Notes under the pieces: generated by a model
Told to the model about the DNA's origin: nothing
Database searches by the model: none
What the model saw: the letters and a program-made list of their open reading frames with translations, nothing else
Origin: Manihot esculenta
Taxonomy: Eukaryota; Streptophyta; Magnoliopsida; Malpighiales; Euphorbiaceae
Reading direction: 5' to 3'
Length of the DNA: 64,000 bases
Assembly (NCBI RefSeq): GCF_001659605.2
Contig: NC_035170.2
Span: 8,315,001 to 8,379,000 of the forward strand
Translations under genes and position numbers: made by a program
Part shown: positions 24,291-33,860 of the stretch, piece after piece
How the letters are laid out: each line of letters opens with the position of its first letter
How positions within the stretch are numbered: position 1 is the stretch's first letter

Positions 24291-24445
24291 GAACTTTCCA
24301 CAAATCTCAATTTGTGAAAATCTGCGGAATCAGAAAATTCTTAGAGCACCGTAAAGGAAGTTAACAGCCATGTCATTCACTCTGTCTCAAAAATTTTTTT
24401 CTCGTGGATCAGAGTTTGAAAAATGTTTTTTTTTTTTTTTTAAAC

Positions 24446-25089
24446 TTTTTTTGCAAAAAAATCCCTAAAAAGATTTGTTCCTTCCTACGGAGAGCTTGCC
24501 AAAATTCTTTAGCCACCAGATAAAATTGTTCCGCCGAAATTGTGCTGAATCATCTCTTTGTCCTCGTCATTCTAAAGTAGAATCTGTTGAACATGTGCTT
24601 CTGTTTTGTGATCATGCTTGGCTCTCCGGGTTTAGTTCAAATTTGGATATCACTTCTGGTGAGGTTGGTTTTGTTTCTCAAACAGATTGCTAGAACAATC
24701 TCTTCCAAAGTTCATCTCAGAGAGATCAGTCAGTAGTGATGATGGTTGGCCTGCTTTGCTGGTAGATATGGAAATCTCGAAATATTGTTGTGTGTGAGCT
24801 CACTCAGGTGAACCCCTCTCCTCTGTCACCATCTCCAAAGCTATGAAAGATTTTTCTGAATCGGCCATCGTAGTCGGGATCCCAGTCGAGTTCTACCTGT
24901 TTTCAAAATCCTGCTCAGCTTTTTTGGTCTTCGTGGACCCCTCCGAGTTCTGGTTTTATTAAAGCAAATTCTTGAATCTTCTAAGGCAGGCTTTGGTGTT
25001 ATTTTGCAGGACTTTGCTATGAGCTTATGGATGGTTGTGCGGTTTCTAGTATATGTTCTAGGGCTCTGTGCGGTTCGTGAATTTCGAAT
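24446..25089 (+). pseudogene. LINE ORF2 relic, part 3 (zf-RVT to RNase H)
   Basis: Resumes the LINE after the Mutator-like element. The reading CPRHSKVESVEHVLLFCDHAW (shifted by one frame between pieces) matches the zf-RVT region, and 24935-25080 resembles the start of the RNase H-like domain of plant LINEs (PPSGFIKAN, then a GFGVIL-type block). It ends abruptly at about 25089, where caulimovirid sequence begins. The LINE does not resume on the far side of the viral block. Confidence 0.7.
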
Positions 25090-25329
25090 TGAAATTAAAA
25101 GAATAATAAATAAAAATGAGTTAATTTTGGAAGATTTTGTAAAAGTCATAGATGACTGGGAAATTTCTAAAGTAAATAAAGAACAGATCTATAAAATTCT
25201 AAAATTTAATGTTTTTAAAACTGATTATGTAATAAAAACTGAGAAAAGAGATTTTCAATTAAATAAACATTTTGAAAGAATAACTCTTTTATCAGCTAAG
25301 ACATTAAATCATCACAGAAGTAAAAGGTT
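25090..25329 (+). repeat. inverted copy of caulimovirid MP region, left arm
   Basis: On + this reads KRIINKNELILEDFVK and later SAKTLNHHRSKR, the same protein stretch found on - at 33411-33174. Homology starts at gaaattaaaagaat and ends at agtaaaaggt. On its left it abuts LINE sequence; on its right it abuts the viral leader read in the opposite sense. This is a rearranged end, not a true terminal repeat of the family. Confidence 0.9.
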
Positions 25330-25864
25330 CTTCTACGGCACAATAATTTGCCAGATTGAAGAGGTCTGGTTTTCCAGTCTATATACCAAGAAAGTTTAAT
25401 AAGAGAAATATTACTCTGGCCTTAAAAGGTCACTGGCCTAAATAAGAGTAAAATTTTCTGACCTCACAAAGTCATTGGCCTTTAATCTATGTAACTTATA
25501 ACAAGCACAAGCAAATAATACAGATTTCTGATGTGGAAGTTCAGCCTGAGCTGCAACCATAGAGCATACTTAGGCAACAAAATAACACAAAGGCTTTAGG
25601 TTCCTGCAACCTTAACCTGGGATCCCTAGAATTAAGTCTGAATGAGGAGGGAGAAGAGAAAGATGCCGTCAACACGGGCTTATATAAGTAGCAGATATAA
25701 AATATGCAGAAAGTAAATAACATAAAACTTACTATGATTTTATTTATACTTGAAGGTTTTACAAAGTTTCTGAAAACTGATATATAATTTTTACAGAGAA
25801 GTGTGAAGATAGAGAAAATAGAGAGAGGAAAAATATGCGTGCCTTCACAAGGGGAGAGGCTCCC
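25330..25864 (-). other. caulimovirid transcript leader region
   Basis: Reading on -, this follows the TATA box. It contains AATAAA (25738-25743), about 125 nt downstream of the TATA box, as in caulimovirid RNAs where the poly(A) signal lies shortly after the start site. There are several short upstream ORFs and no long one. I could not confirm a tRNA-Met primer site: ttggtatatagac near 25378-25390 is only weakly similar. Confidence 0.55.
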
Positions 25865-26008
25865 TTTTTATAGAAAATTTTCAAACTTTTACTGTAGATT
25901 CACGTGGCTTTGACTGTTCATGAATAGTAACTTGTACTGTTGATGAATAGTATGTCTGCCACCTGCTTTTACCGTAGATGAATAGTATTTTTACTGTAGA
26001 TGAATAGT
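25865..26008 (-). promoter_or_regulatory. caulimovirid promoter: TATA box and four ATGAATAGT repeats
   Basis: TATAAAAA on - (25865-25872) lies in a CTATAAAAAGGGAGCC context. Upstream in the minus sense are four copies of an imperfect 15-bp word, ACTATTCATCTACAG or close variants, at about 25914-25928, 25937-25951, 25972-25986 and 25994-26008, plus a partial copy at about 25891. Repeated short elements directly upstream of the TATA box are usual for pararetroviral promoters. Activity is not shown. Confidence 0.75.
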
Positions 26009-26042
26009 GATCTGTTCTGTCATTATTTTCCCGTATTTGTTT

Positions 26043-26825
26043 TTACTCTAACTCTGATGATGATGAGGACGATGAGGTGTCCCGTCTCTTTTTTCCTTTT
26101 TCCTTTACCTTTTCTTTCTTTTTCTTCCCTTTTTCTTTTATTTTGTCAGTCTTGCTTTTAATTTTTATTGCTGGCAATATCCCATAACAATCATCTTCAT
26201 TGCTGTCACAGTGAGAAGGTGCCGGAGTTTTACTGGAGGATGACGTACTTGACGCTGTCGACTCCAATTCCGAACTTGACTGTTTTTTAGCCTTTCTTCT
26301 ACTGGATTTTTTCTTAGGAGCTTTTTTACTGGAAGAGTGTTTTGATGATTCTTTACTACTGGACTTTCTTTCTTTTAATTCCTCAGACTTTACTGTTTCT
26401 CCTGAGCCCAATTGGCTGAACATCTGTTGACATATCATTTTATATTCTTCAGGAGTTTTAGCTGTTGCGAGCATAGCTTGGCACTGGGCCTTTTGAGCCC
26501 CAAATGAAGACTCTCCTTGTAGGGCCAATTTACTAGCATAAGATATTGTAGGAAACTGGGCCTTTTTAAGAATCCAATTTTTTACAACAATTTCAGTGGT
26601 GGAATTTTTAAATGATCCCCACCATTTTACTTTGTGCTTTTTTACTATGGCCGGAATATTTAATTCCGTTGTATACTGAAAATCAAAATACCATTGGTAT
26701 ACCCATGGAATAAAGAATTGGGTATAGAAATACATCAAGGGGTATATATTTTTCACTCGGGTGAGGTTTATAGTGAGTTTTAAAATACTGATATACTTGG
26801 AGTACTTCTGGTGATAGGACTTCAT
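26043..26825 (-). pseudogene. caulimovirid ORF2, C-terminal part
   Basis: A 260-codon open frame on - whose second half is very basic and serine-rich, with alternating KKKEK/SSSS runs, ending just upstream (in viral sense) of the promoter. The first half has aromatic-rich, globular-looking sequence. It probably continues the protein started at 27705; the sequence between 27049 and 26825 reads as related protein in changing frames. I do not know a function for this ORF in the group. No RT, MP or capsid motif is present. Confidence 0.55.
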
Positions 26826-27048
26826 TAGTAATACCCATGTATTGCCACTATTTTAAAAACCAATTGGAAAATTTAGTGGTGGTTTTAATACTTTGCTGGT
26901 CAAAATATATCAACCACGAATGAGTAGTGGTTGGGTTTTGAATACAAAAAACATTTGTCCATGCATCTATATAATCAAAATAGTTATACAAGTTAGAATA
27001 CCTTTTTAAGATTTTAAATTGTGTTGCAGTGTATAAACTTGAGATCAG

Positions 27049-27705
27049 CTAATCTTTTGGATGGACAACCCGTTTTATTTGAATGGAAGAATAGGCTATT
27101 ACTCCTTTATGATGTTTATCAAAATTGTGTTTTATCCGAGCTGAACCGGTTTCTTCCAAAATATTTTGATAATACTCCTGAGGTTTTGAAATATCTTTTG
27201 GCCTGAAAAACCAATTCTCATGATAATTTTTTCTAACTACTTCCCAAGGATTTATGTCATTAAAACCATATTCTATCTCTATTTCAAATTCTGAAATATT
27301 CTTTAAAAACCATTTATAAACACTAGAGTTATAACCTTGAGAAGATTGGATTTTTGGCAAACCCACAGCCTTCAACGGATTTGATAAGACTTTACTGTCT
27401 ACCGTTTGAGACAGACTAGCCGTACCATGAGCGTGTACGATCGCTTTAGATTTAGAAGCCATACCTGACTCTCCGGAAGAGGAGGCTATATTCTGCAGGG
27501 CTTTAATCACCTCCGGTAATTGACTTAGTTCTTCTATCCACCTTTTTAAATCTTCTGGAGTTTTATCTTGGGGTTTTGTGGTTTTACTGGGTTCAGAAGG
27601 TTTTACAATGGTTTTACTGATTTCTTCCGAATGTTCGGAAAGGGCTTTAGAGGTAGAACTGGAGCTGGACTTTATTTCCTTCTGTTTATTCTTCTTTCTT
27701 CCCAT
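27049..27705 (-). pseudogene. caulimovirid ORF2, N-terminal part
   Basis: A 218-codon frame starting MGRKKNKQKEIKSSSSS, overlapping the end of the RNase H fragment by about 20 bp in another frame. A start codon overlapping the end of the polymerase ORF is what a second viral ORF would show. Residues 40-85 look helical and charged; the C-terminal half has conserved-looking aromatic residues (WFLKNISEFEIEIEYGF). It stops at 27049. Function unknown. Confidence 0.6.
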
Positions 27706-27946
27706 TTTGCTGTAAAAACTCTCTGGTTAGAAAATATGGTATATTATTATGACTACCTTTAATATATTCAATCTCAAAATAAAAAATACTTAAAATTGCT
27801 TGCCATCTAGCAAAGATTTGTTTAGAGGCAAGATTTTTAACATCTTTTTTTAAAACATCCTTTGCCGATTTACAATCAATTCTGACTAAAAACCTTTGAT
27901 TTAACAAGTCAGACTGCAATTTATTTATACAAATCACAATACTCAA
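27686..27946 (-). pseudogene. caulimovirid RNase H fragment
   Basis: An 86-codon frame with VRIDCKSAKDVL (the last catalytic-Asp region of viral RNase H) and FEIEYIKGSHNNIPYFLTR, the typical end of caulimovirid RNase H where 'N.vaD.LSR' is expected. Here Y replaces the final Asp, a loss of a key residue. The N-terminal half of the domain lies in 27947-28126, broken by stops. Confidence 0.7.
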
Positions 27947-28126
27947 AATTTCTTTTTTAATAGTAGAATAATTTAATTGAGCTGAATTCCAATGTCCTGA
28001 CGTAAATTGAATTATGTTTTCTTTACCATTTATTTTTTGTTTTAAAATTCCTCCATATCTTATATCTGAAGCATCCGTCTCAACTATTTTAAAAGCTTCT
28101 GGATTAGGAAGGTATAAACATGGGAT

Positions 28127-29089
28127 TTATTTTACTAATAATTTTATGTGTCTTATAATGCTGGTATGTTCTTCAGTCCATGGTCCACCATTTTTCTTAA
28201 GTCTATTATGTAGTGGTTTTATCATTCTGTTTAGATTAGGATAAAAATCTATAACATAATTTAAACATCCCAAAAATCTTTGTAACTGAGTTTTATTGGT
28301 TATTTCATCTTGGAATTTATCTCCAAATGCCATTGTCCTTTCAATGGGTTGGATTTTACCTTGTTCTATATAGTGTCCTAAAAATCTAATTTTAGTCTGG
28401 AATAAATTCATTTTAGTTTTACTCTGGGCTAACCCATTTTTCCTTATTACCATACAGAATGTCCTTAGATGTTTAAAATGTTCTTCTATTGTCTGGCTAA
28501 ATATCAATACATCATCTATATAAACTATACAGAATTTTGAATAGGAATTGAATATATCATTCATAATTCTTTGAAATTCTGAAGGAGCATTCTTTAATCT
28601 GAAGGGCATCACATTCCATTCATATTGTCCAAAAGGGACTGTGAATGCCGTTTTATATCTATCATTAGGGTGAATCTGAATCTGCCAATATCCTGATTTC
28701 ATATCAAATTTACTAAAAATATTTGCATTAAATAACCTATTTAAAAGATCTTTTTTATTAGGAATTGGGTACCTGATCCATTTTAATGCTGTATTTAATA
28801 GTTTATAGTTTATAACTAACCTTGATGTTCCTCTTTCTATTTCTGCACTTTTATTAACATAAAAAGCTGCACATGACCAGGAACTTCTTGATTTACTTAT
28901 TAATTTTTTATCCTCTAACTCTTTTATTTCTTTTTTACAATGTTCCATTAATTCTGGTGCCATCTGTATAGCTCTAGCCTTAGTTGAAATAGTTTTTTCA
29001 TCAAAACCTTCCTCATAAGGCAGGTCTACTATATGTTGTTTCCTATTCCAGAAAGCATTAGGGTAATCTGCACATAACTCCTTTTCCAT
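28127..29089 (-). pseudogene. caulimovirid reverse transcriptase
   Basis: A 320-codon open piece with the RT core: a SSWSCAAFYV block, LNTALKWIRYPIPNK, FDMKSGYWQI, VMPFRLKNAPSEFQR, then the catalytic YIDD followed by VLIFS, FLGHYIEQG, and the start of the thumb (FLGCLNYV). The catalytic YIDD is kept, but MPFRL replaces the usual MPFGL and a stop separates it from RNase H. The upstream part (29090-29165) belongs to the same polyprotein but is interrupted. Confidence 0.85.
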
Positions 29090-29165
29090 ATGCTCTTTTA
29101 GGTTCTTTATTTTTTCTTTTATATTTTCTTTTTCTAGCTGAGTTTTAATCCTTTTAAAATGTATA

Positions 29166-29867
29166 CTAATTCTTTAAATCTTTTAAATCTTCTGATTTAG
29201 ATTTTATTATGGAATTTATTTCCATTATCCTAATTGAATGTGCCTTGATAAGGTTTAAATTTTTTCTCTTAGGCTTTTCTATGAAGTCCATTTTAATCCT
29301 TTTACCATTTGTTTTAACTTCTATACAATCCTCTTTTACCAAATAGGGTGTTATTAGATTTATAAATGGGGTTCCGAGTATTACTGTATGGTTTATCTGT
29401 TGTGATAATAAAAATACAGTTTTTATTTCTAAATCCTGATTTATAATTAATGCTTCTGTCTTTCCTAAGATATTTAGACTAGTTTTATTTGTTGTTTTTA
29501 ATTTTTTTTTTGTCTCTTGCCAAAACCTTTTAGGTACTAAGCTTGACTTTATACAATTTAGGTCTGCTCCTGTATCAAACAGTGCTATAGTATTTATTTT
29601 AAAGTCTTCTGATAATTTAATTGTTAATTTTATCAAATATTTTCTAGAAGTTATTTCCTGTAATAATAATATAAAATTATTATCTATTTCTTCACTCTCT
29701 AACTGATTTATTTTATCATCTTCTTCCTCATCCTCATTCTCCTCATTAGTCGAAGATGATTCAGAAATTAATTGTTCTTCTAAAAGTTTTATTTTCTTCG
29801 AATCCTTCTGAAGTTGATTCTTTAATTCTCTTACTTCACCTTTTATTATCCTGATTTCCTTTTGCAA
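29166..29867 (-). pseudogene. caulimovirid aspartic protease region
   Basis: A 233-codon frame. Residues 1-75 are charged coiled coil (IKLLEEQL, then a run of acidic residues). The protease domain contains ALFDTGADLNCI, the retropepsin-type catalytic DTG. The frame ends in a stop at 29166, just before the RT part. In an intact virus it would be fused to CP and RT. Confidence 0.8.
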
Positions 29868-30192
29868 ATCTTCTATAGAGGCTGTTTCCTTTGGTTTTTT
29901 GTTTTTACTTAATATTTTAGTTAAATCATAAGTCTATTTTTCTATTTTAGGAATGATATTTTTTACTTCTTCCGATTCATCAAAACTTTTAATTAATTTT
30001 TTAAGAAATTTTTTTTAGTAGTACTATCCTCTATACTATTTACTAATTCCAATAATGAACTCTGTTCTTTAGTTAAAACGTTTATTGAATTTTTTGACGA
30101 GTTAGTTCCTAACTCATCAATCTGGTTCTCATCTTCTGAAAGATCTGATTCGGTAGTTTCCGAGTCTATATATAACTTCTGAATTTTATTTA

Positions 30193-30732
30193 TTATTTCT
30201 TCATTAAATCTAATTCATTTAATTTTTTATTAAACTTACAGAACCTTGATGTTTGACCTTTCTTATTACAATTATAGCATATTAAATCTTTAAACGACTT
30301 TTTATTCTGAGTTTTATTTACTGGTGATTTCCTTCTATATTTTTTATAGGGTTTATAATTCTTCTTTTTATAGTATTCCTCTTTACTATGCCTTGCTATA
30401 TATCTCTTCTTATGATACTGATCTTTTTTGTAATATTTTCTAGTTTTAGGTTTAGAACACTGACCCTTACAGATTTTATCCTGGCTTACCCCATAATCAA
30501 ACTGTTTACAAAAAGATCCTAACTCCTTCCTAGTTCTATGCATTTCATATTTTAAAGTTCTTTGTAATTTTAAATCATGACATATCTGCAATCCTTCCTT
30601 TTGAATTATACTTATAATCTGTCTATATGTTAACTTATTATAAGGTATTTGATTCCCATATTGGTTCTTTATATGATTTCTTACTTTCTCTCCTAAGAAG
30701 TAAGGGAGTCCTGTTAGAAATTTTTCTTCCAA
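30193..30732 (-). pseudogene. caulimovirid capsid, C-terminal part with altered zinc knuckle
   Basis: A 179-codon frame that becomes strongly basic (KKDQYHKKRYIARH, KKYRRKSP). It ends with CYNCNKKGQTSRFC, a CX2CX4(H)X4C zinc knuckle in which the metal-binding His is Gln. Basic tail plus knuckle is the RNA-binding end of caulimovirid capsid protein. It continues the frame at 30738-31157 after a frame change. Confidence 0.75.
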
Positions 30733-30737
30733 AAATC

Positions 30738-31157
30738 TTAATTTGAATCTTCTCTTAACATTAGTCTTGTTAGGAATGTGGTTTTGTAATACTGAAAATC
30801 ACTTAATTTTTTACATTTTAAATTACTTAATAATTCAGCATTTTTATCTTTTAAGAGAGATGGGTCTCCTATAAAATGTAATGAGATTGTTAAAATTAAT
30901 GTGGATACTGCGTCCTGGATAGCTTCTCCTAATTCATTATATATAGGTTCTCCTTCACTATTTACTTGAACTGAATTTAAAATTTCTAACTGCTGCATGT
31001 CAGTTAAATGGTAATCCCACCATCCTTTTAATTGTCCTGTAAATCCTGCCACTAGTATCTCAGCTATTGCCCTATCTGAAGCAAAAGACTGGGTTTTATA
31101 TGCATTAGCTGCCATAGTCATCTGCTGTAATAAACTTAGAATATTATACTCAGACAA
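30738..31157 (-). pseudogene. caulimovirid capsid core fragment
   Basis: A 139-codon frame with a helical core (AEILVAGFTGQLKGWWDYHLT) like the gag/capsid helices of caulimovirids. It begins after unreadable sequence (31158-31640, several stops) that would hold the N-terminal acidic part of the capsid. Confidence 0.65.
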
Positions 31158-31713
31158 TCCATCTATATTCCACTCATAGACCGTAGAAGCATTATATTTG
31201 AACTGGGAGGTACTAATTGGTTTATCTAATAGTCCTAAGTCTGGTGCTCTACTTACTATTTCCCTGTGTGATATATGATTTATTTCAAATTGCTTTATGT
31301 CTTCTGACTCTGGCTAGCTTGAATTATTGTCACTGTTTGAGTCTGACTCTTCTTCTTCTATAACGTTTATATTCCTTGACTGAGGTGTCTCAGGAGCTAC
31401 ATTTTTTGTAGACTCTGAAGACTCTATCTTACTTAACTGATCTTTCAAACTTTGTAAAAATTCATTTTTATTACTCTTTAATTCCTTTTGACTAGAACTA
31501 GATATCTGATATGGTTTAAATATATGTGGCTTTATCTCTTTTTTCTCTCCTATCTCTATAACTTTTTCTTTTAATATTCTTTCTATCTTTTTTAACTGAG
31601 TACCTATACATATTAGGCTTGCATTACTAAAATTATTTTGTTCTATGACCTTTTTATCTGTGTCATTTTCTTTAGCTACCTTATATGGTGCACAAATTAC
31701 TTCACTATCTCCA

Positions 31714-32336
31714 TGTTTTATTTTACTAATTGTTTTAGGTGGAAAGTCACTCTGAATTACTTTATCATTTATAATCCATTCTGGTCTCTGGTCTCTTATC
31801 TCTTTTTGTTATTGGATTTATACTCTTCTTTTTAGTTATCTTAAACCATTCGAAAAATCCTATTTCTTCCTTATTCTGACTAATATAATCAAGATATTCT
31901 TCTTTTAAGTCTTCAAACTTATATCTTTTAATTATTTTATTTAGTTTACTTAAATTTTTTGTCTTTGTTATTTCTTTTAGAAATTTCTTTTCAATTTTTT
32001 CTTTACTAAGAACATTCAATTCCCTAATTGTTTTATTTTACTAATTGTTTTAGGTGGAAAGTCACTCTGAATTACTTTATCATTTATAATCCATTCTGGT
32101 CTCTTATCTCTTTCTGTTATTGGATTTATACTCTTCTTTTTAGTTATCTTAAACCATTCGAAAAATCCTATTTCTTCCTTATTCTGACTAATATAATCAA
32201 GATATTCTTCTTTTAAGTCTTCAAACTTATATCTTTTAATTATTTTATTTAGTTTACTTAAATTTTTTTATCTTTGTTATTTCTTTTAGAAATTTCTTTT
32301 CAATTTTTTCTTTACTAAGAACATTCAATTCCCTAT
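31714..32336 (-). repeat. ~315-bp tandem duplication in caulimovirid capsid/MP linker
   Basis: Units 31714-32028 and 32029-32336 are almost identical. Both contain gtggaaagtcactctgaatt and cttaaaccattcgaaaaatc; unit 1 has a 7-bp extra 'ctggtct'. The coded stretch (LSKEKIEKKFLKEITK) thus occurs twice on -. High identity compared with the general decay suggests the duplication is later than most mutations, or is an assembly artefact. Confidence 0.9.
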
Positions 32337-32739
32337 TTATATTATTTACATTTTCTGTAATAGCATTTAGATAATTTTCTACCGGATTATATACTGTCTG
32401 GGGAACTGAAAAACTATAATCTACTCCTTTCATTTTAAGCTGTCTATCTGGGATATCTGATGTAGAAAACCTGGGTTTTACTATGGTTTGGATTACCGGT
32501 TTAGGTTCATCTCCTTTATATGTAGCATATATAACTGAGGGTAGGTTTGAGACTCTACCTATATCTTCTGTTACTTCTGAAGATGAAGATCCTGTATACC
32601 TAGTACTTGCACTTCTATTAAATTTTAATGATACTTTACCATCCTCGAACTGCTCGATTTTACTTAGATTTGTATTTGGTTTTACCTTTTCTGGTTCCGG
32701 TGGAGGTACTACTCCTTCTAAGATCCATTCGTCTGGCAA
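32254..32739 (-). pseudogene. caulimovirid MP C-terminal/linker region
   Basis: A 161-codon frame in the same frame as the MP pieces at 33099 and 33471. It starts DEWILEGVVPPPEPEK and is rich in Ser/Pro, then turns lysine-rich and helical at the end, where the 315-bp duplication starts. No enzyme motif. Position between MP core and capsid is the only basis for the name. Confidence 0.55.
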
Positions 32740-32799
32740 TGTTATGTCTTTCCATTGAATTGTTTTAGGAATTACCGTATTAGTTTTAGTTAAATATGT

Positions 32800-33099
32800 C
32801 TATAAAAATCTTGTCTCTCTTAACTTAGGTTGTAACTTATATTTAGTTCCAAATGCTGAATTCATAGCTTTATAATGTATTTTATATATTAGTGCTATCG
32901 GGATGGAACCTTGTTTCATCCTATAATTATGAGTTTTTACTTCTAAAACAATACTCTCTAAAATATTTAAATCATTTAATGAAATAGTCATATCTGGATA
33001 TACTTCAAAGGATATAGGTCCTTCACTGAGACTTGTCTCAACAGATCCTAACAAAGAATCCTGAAAATTTAAAAATCTTGCATCTCTTACTACTGCCAA
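32800..33099 (-). pseudogene. caulimovirid movement protein core (30K type)
   Basis: A 99-codon piece in the same frame as 33115-33471, separated by one stop codon (33112-33114 region). A block FQDSLLGSVETSLSEGPISF followed by alternating hydrophobic strands and LNDLNILE fits the strand-rich core of 30K-superfamily movement proteins of caulimovirids. Family proteins modify plasmodesmata. This copy is interrupted. Confidence 0.65.
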
Positions 33100-33114
33100 T
33101 ATACTAGTATTTAA

Positions 33115-33471
33115 TCATTCTCTAGTTAAAGGCTTTATTCCTACTTGGATTAATTCGATATGAATATACTTATACCTTTTACTTCTGTGATGATTTAATG
33201 TCTTAGCTGATAAAAAAGTTATTCTTTCAAAAGGTTTACTTAATTGAAAATCTCTTTCCTCAGTTTTTATTACATAATCAGTTTTAAAAACATTAAATTT
33301 TGGAATTTTATAGATATGTTCTTTATCTACTTTAGGAATTTCCCACTCATCTATCGCTTTTACAAAATCTTCCAAAATTAACTCATTTTTATTTATTATT
33401 CTTTTAATTTCTGAAGATTCAGAGTCATCTGATTTTACTGTACTTGCTGATTTACACAAAAAATGATCCAT
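33115..33471 (-). pseudogene. caulimovirid movement protein N-terminal part
   Basis: A 118-codon frame from an ATG at 33471, which looks like the original start of the large viral ORF. Residues 22-90 (NELILEDFVKAIDEWEIPK) are repeated in inverted orientation at 25090-25329. The frame ends at a TGA at about 33112. Confidence 0.65.
33174..33411 (-). repeat. inverted copy of caulimovirid MP region, right arm
   Basis: Partner of 25090-25329, about 238 bp, opposite strand. The arms differ by roughly ten substitutions, for example WEIPKVDKEH here against WEISKVNKEQ on the left, so they diverged after the inversion or came from different viral copies. Confidence 0.9.
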
Positions 33472-33578
33472 TCTTAAAATTTTGAATTATGTTGTACCTT
33501 ATAGTAAGTTAACATATGGACAGATTATATGTATAATTCAAAAACGCTACAACACTAAAATTATATTAAAGAATCGAT

Positions 33579-33818
33579 GTATATATATATTTTGAATAAT
33601 TTATAATTTCAATATATAGTTTTAATAATATATTTTATGTATCATGTAAATATAATTATAATTTTATTTAATTATTAAATATTTATTATTATTTAACTAA
33701 ATTGATTAAATAAAATAATAATAAATATTTAATAATTAAATAAAATTATAATTATAATTATATTTACATGATACATAAAATATATTATTAAAACTATATA
33801 TTAAAATTATAAATTATT

Positions 33819-33830
<12 letters not shown>
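33579..33830. repeat. ~250-bp near-perfect AT palindrome
   Basis: Arms of about 115 bp (33579-33695 and 33708-33830) flank a ~12-bp loop (ctaaattgat). For example atgtatcatgtaaatataat is mirrored by attatatttacatgatacat. It is followed directly by (TA)n at about 33822-33855. It may be an AT-rich foldback MITE or a cruciform-prone repeat. It has no ORF. Confidence 0.9.

Positions 33831-33859
<29 letters not shown>

Positions 33860-33860
<1 letters not shown>

Larger units (their letters stand above)
18505..24445 (+). mobile_element. Mutator-like element carrying a plant-mobile-domain gene
   Basis: About 5.9 kb inserted in the LINE. The left end (GGTTAAAAAAAAATAATTAT, then GAGAAAAAAAATTTT, then GTGAATCAGC) and the inverted right end (GTTTAAAAAAAAA, GAGAAAAAAATTTTT, GTGAATGACA) are degenerate terminal inverted repeats. 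Both flanks share TTTTTGCAAAAAAA (18490-18503 and 24448-24461), consistent with a MULE-size duplication blurred by A/T runs. Inside are subterminal palindromes (18575-18995), a CT-rich leader, a ~230-bp tandem array, a broken PMD gene and a 507-bp duplication. I see no MURA-type transposase, so it would be non-autonomous. Association of PMD genes with Mutator-like elements is established; this assignment is inferred. Confidence 0.65.
25090..33490 (-). mobile_element. endogenous caulimovirid (pararetrovirus) copy, decayed and rearranged
   Basis: About one genome length of caulimovirid DNA on the minus strand. From right to left: movement-protein region (33471-32800), linker, capsid with zinc knuckle (31157-30193), protease (29867-29166), reverse transcriptase (29089-28127), RNase H (27946-27686), a second ORF (27705-26043), promoter with TATA box (25865-26008), then the transcript leader (about 25850-25330). 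MP before CP before PR-RT-RH, with a separate downstream ORF, fits the Florendovirus-type layout known from many plant genomes. It argues against cavemovirus/solendovirus order. Every frame is broken by stops or shifts. The left end carries an inverted copy of part of the MP region. No integrase is seen, as expected for this family. Confidence 0.85.

Noticed and set aside
25370..25395. Possible tRNA-Met primer site in the viral leader (ttggtatatagac)
   Set aside because: Only the first six bases match the usual TGGTATCAGAGC; too weak to call.
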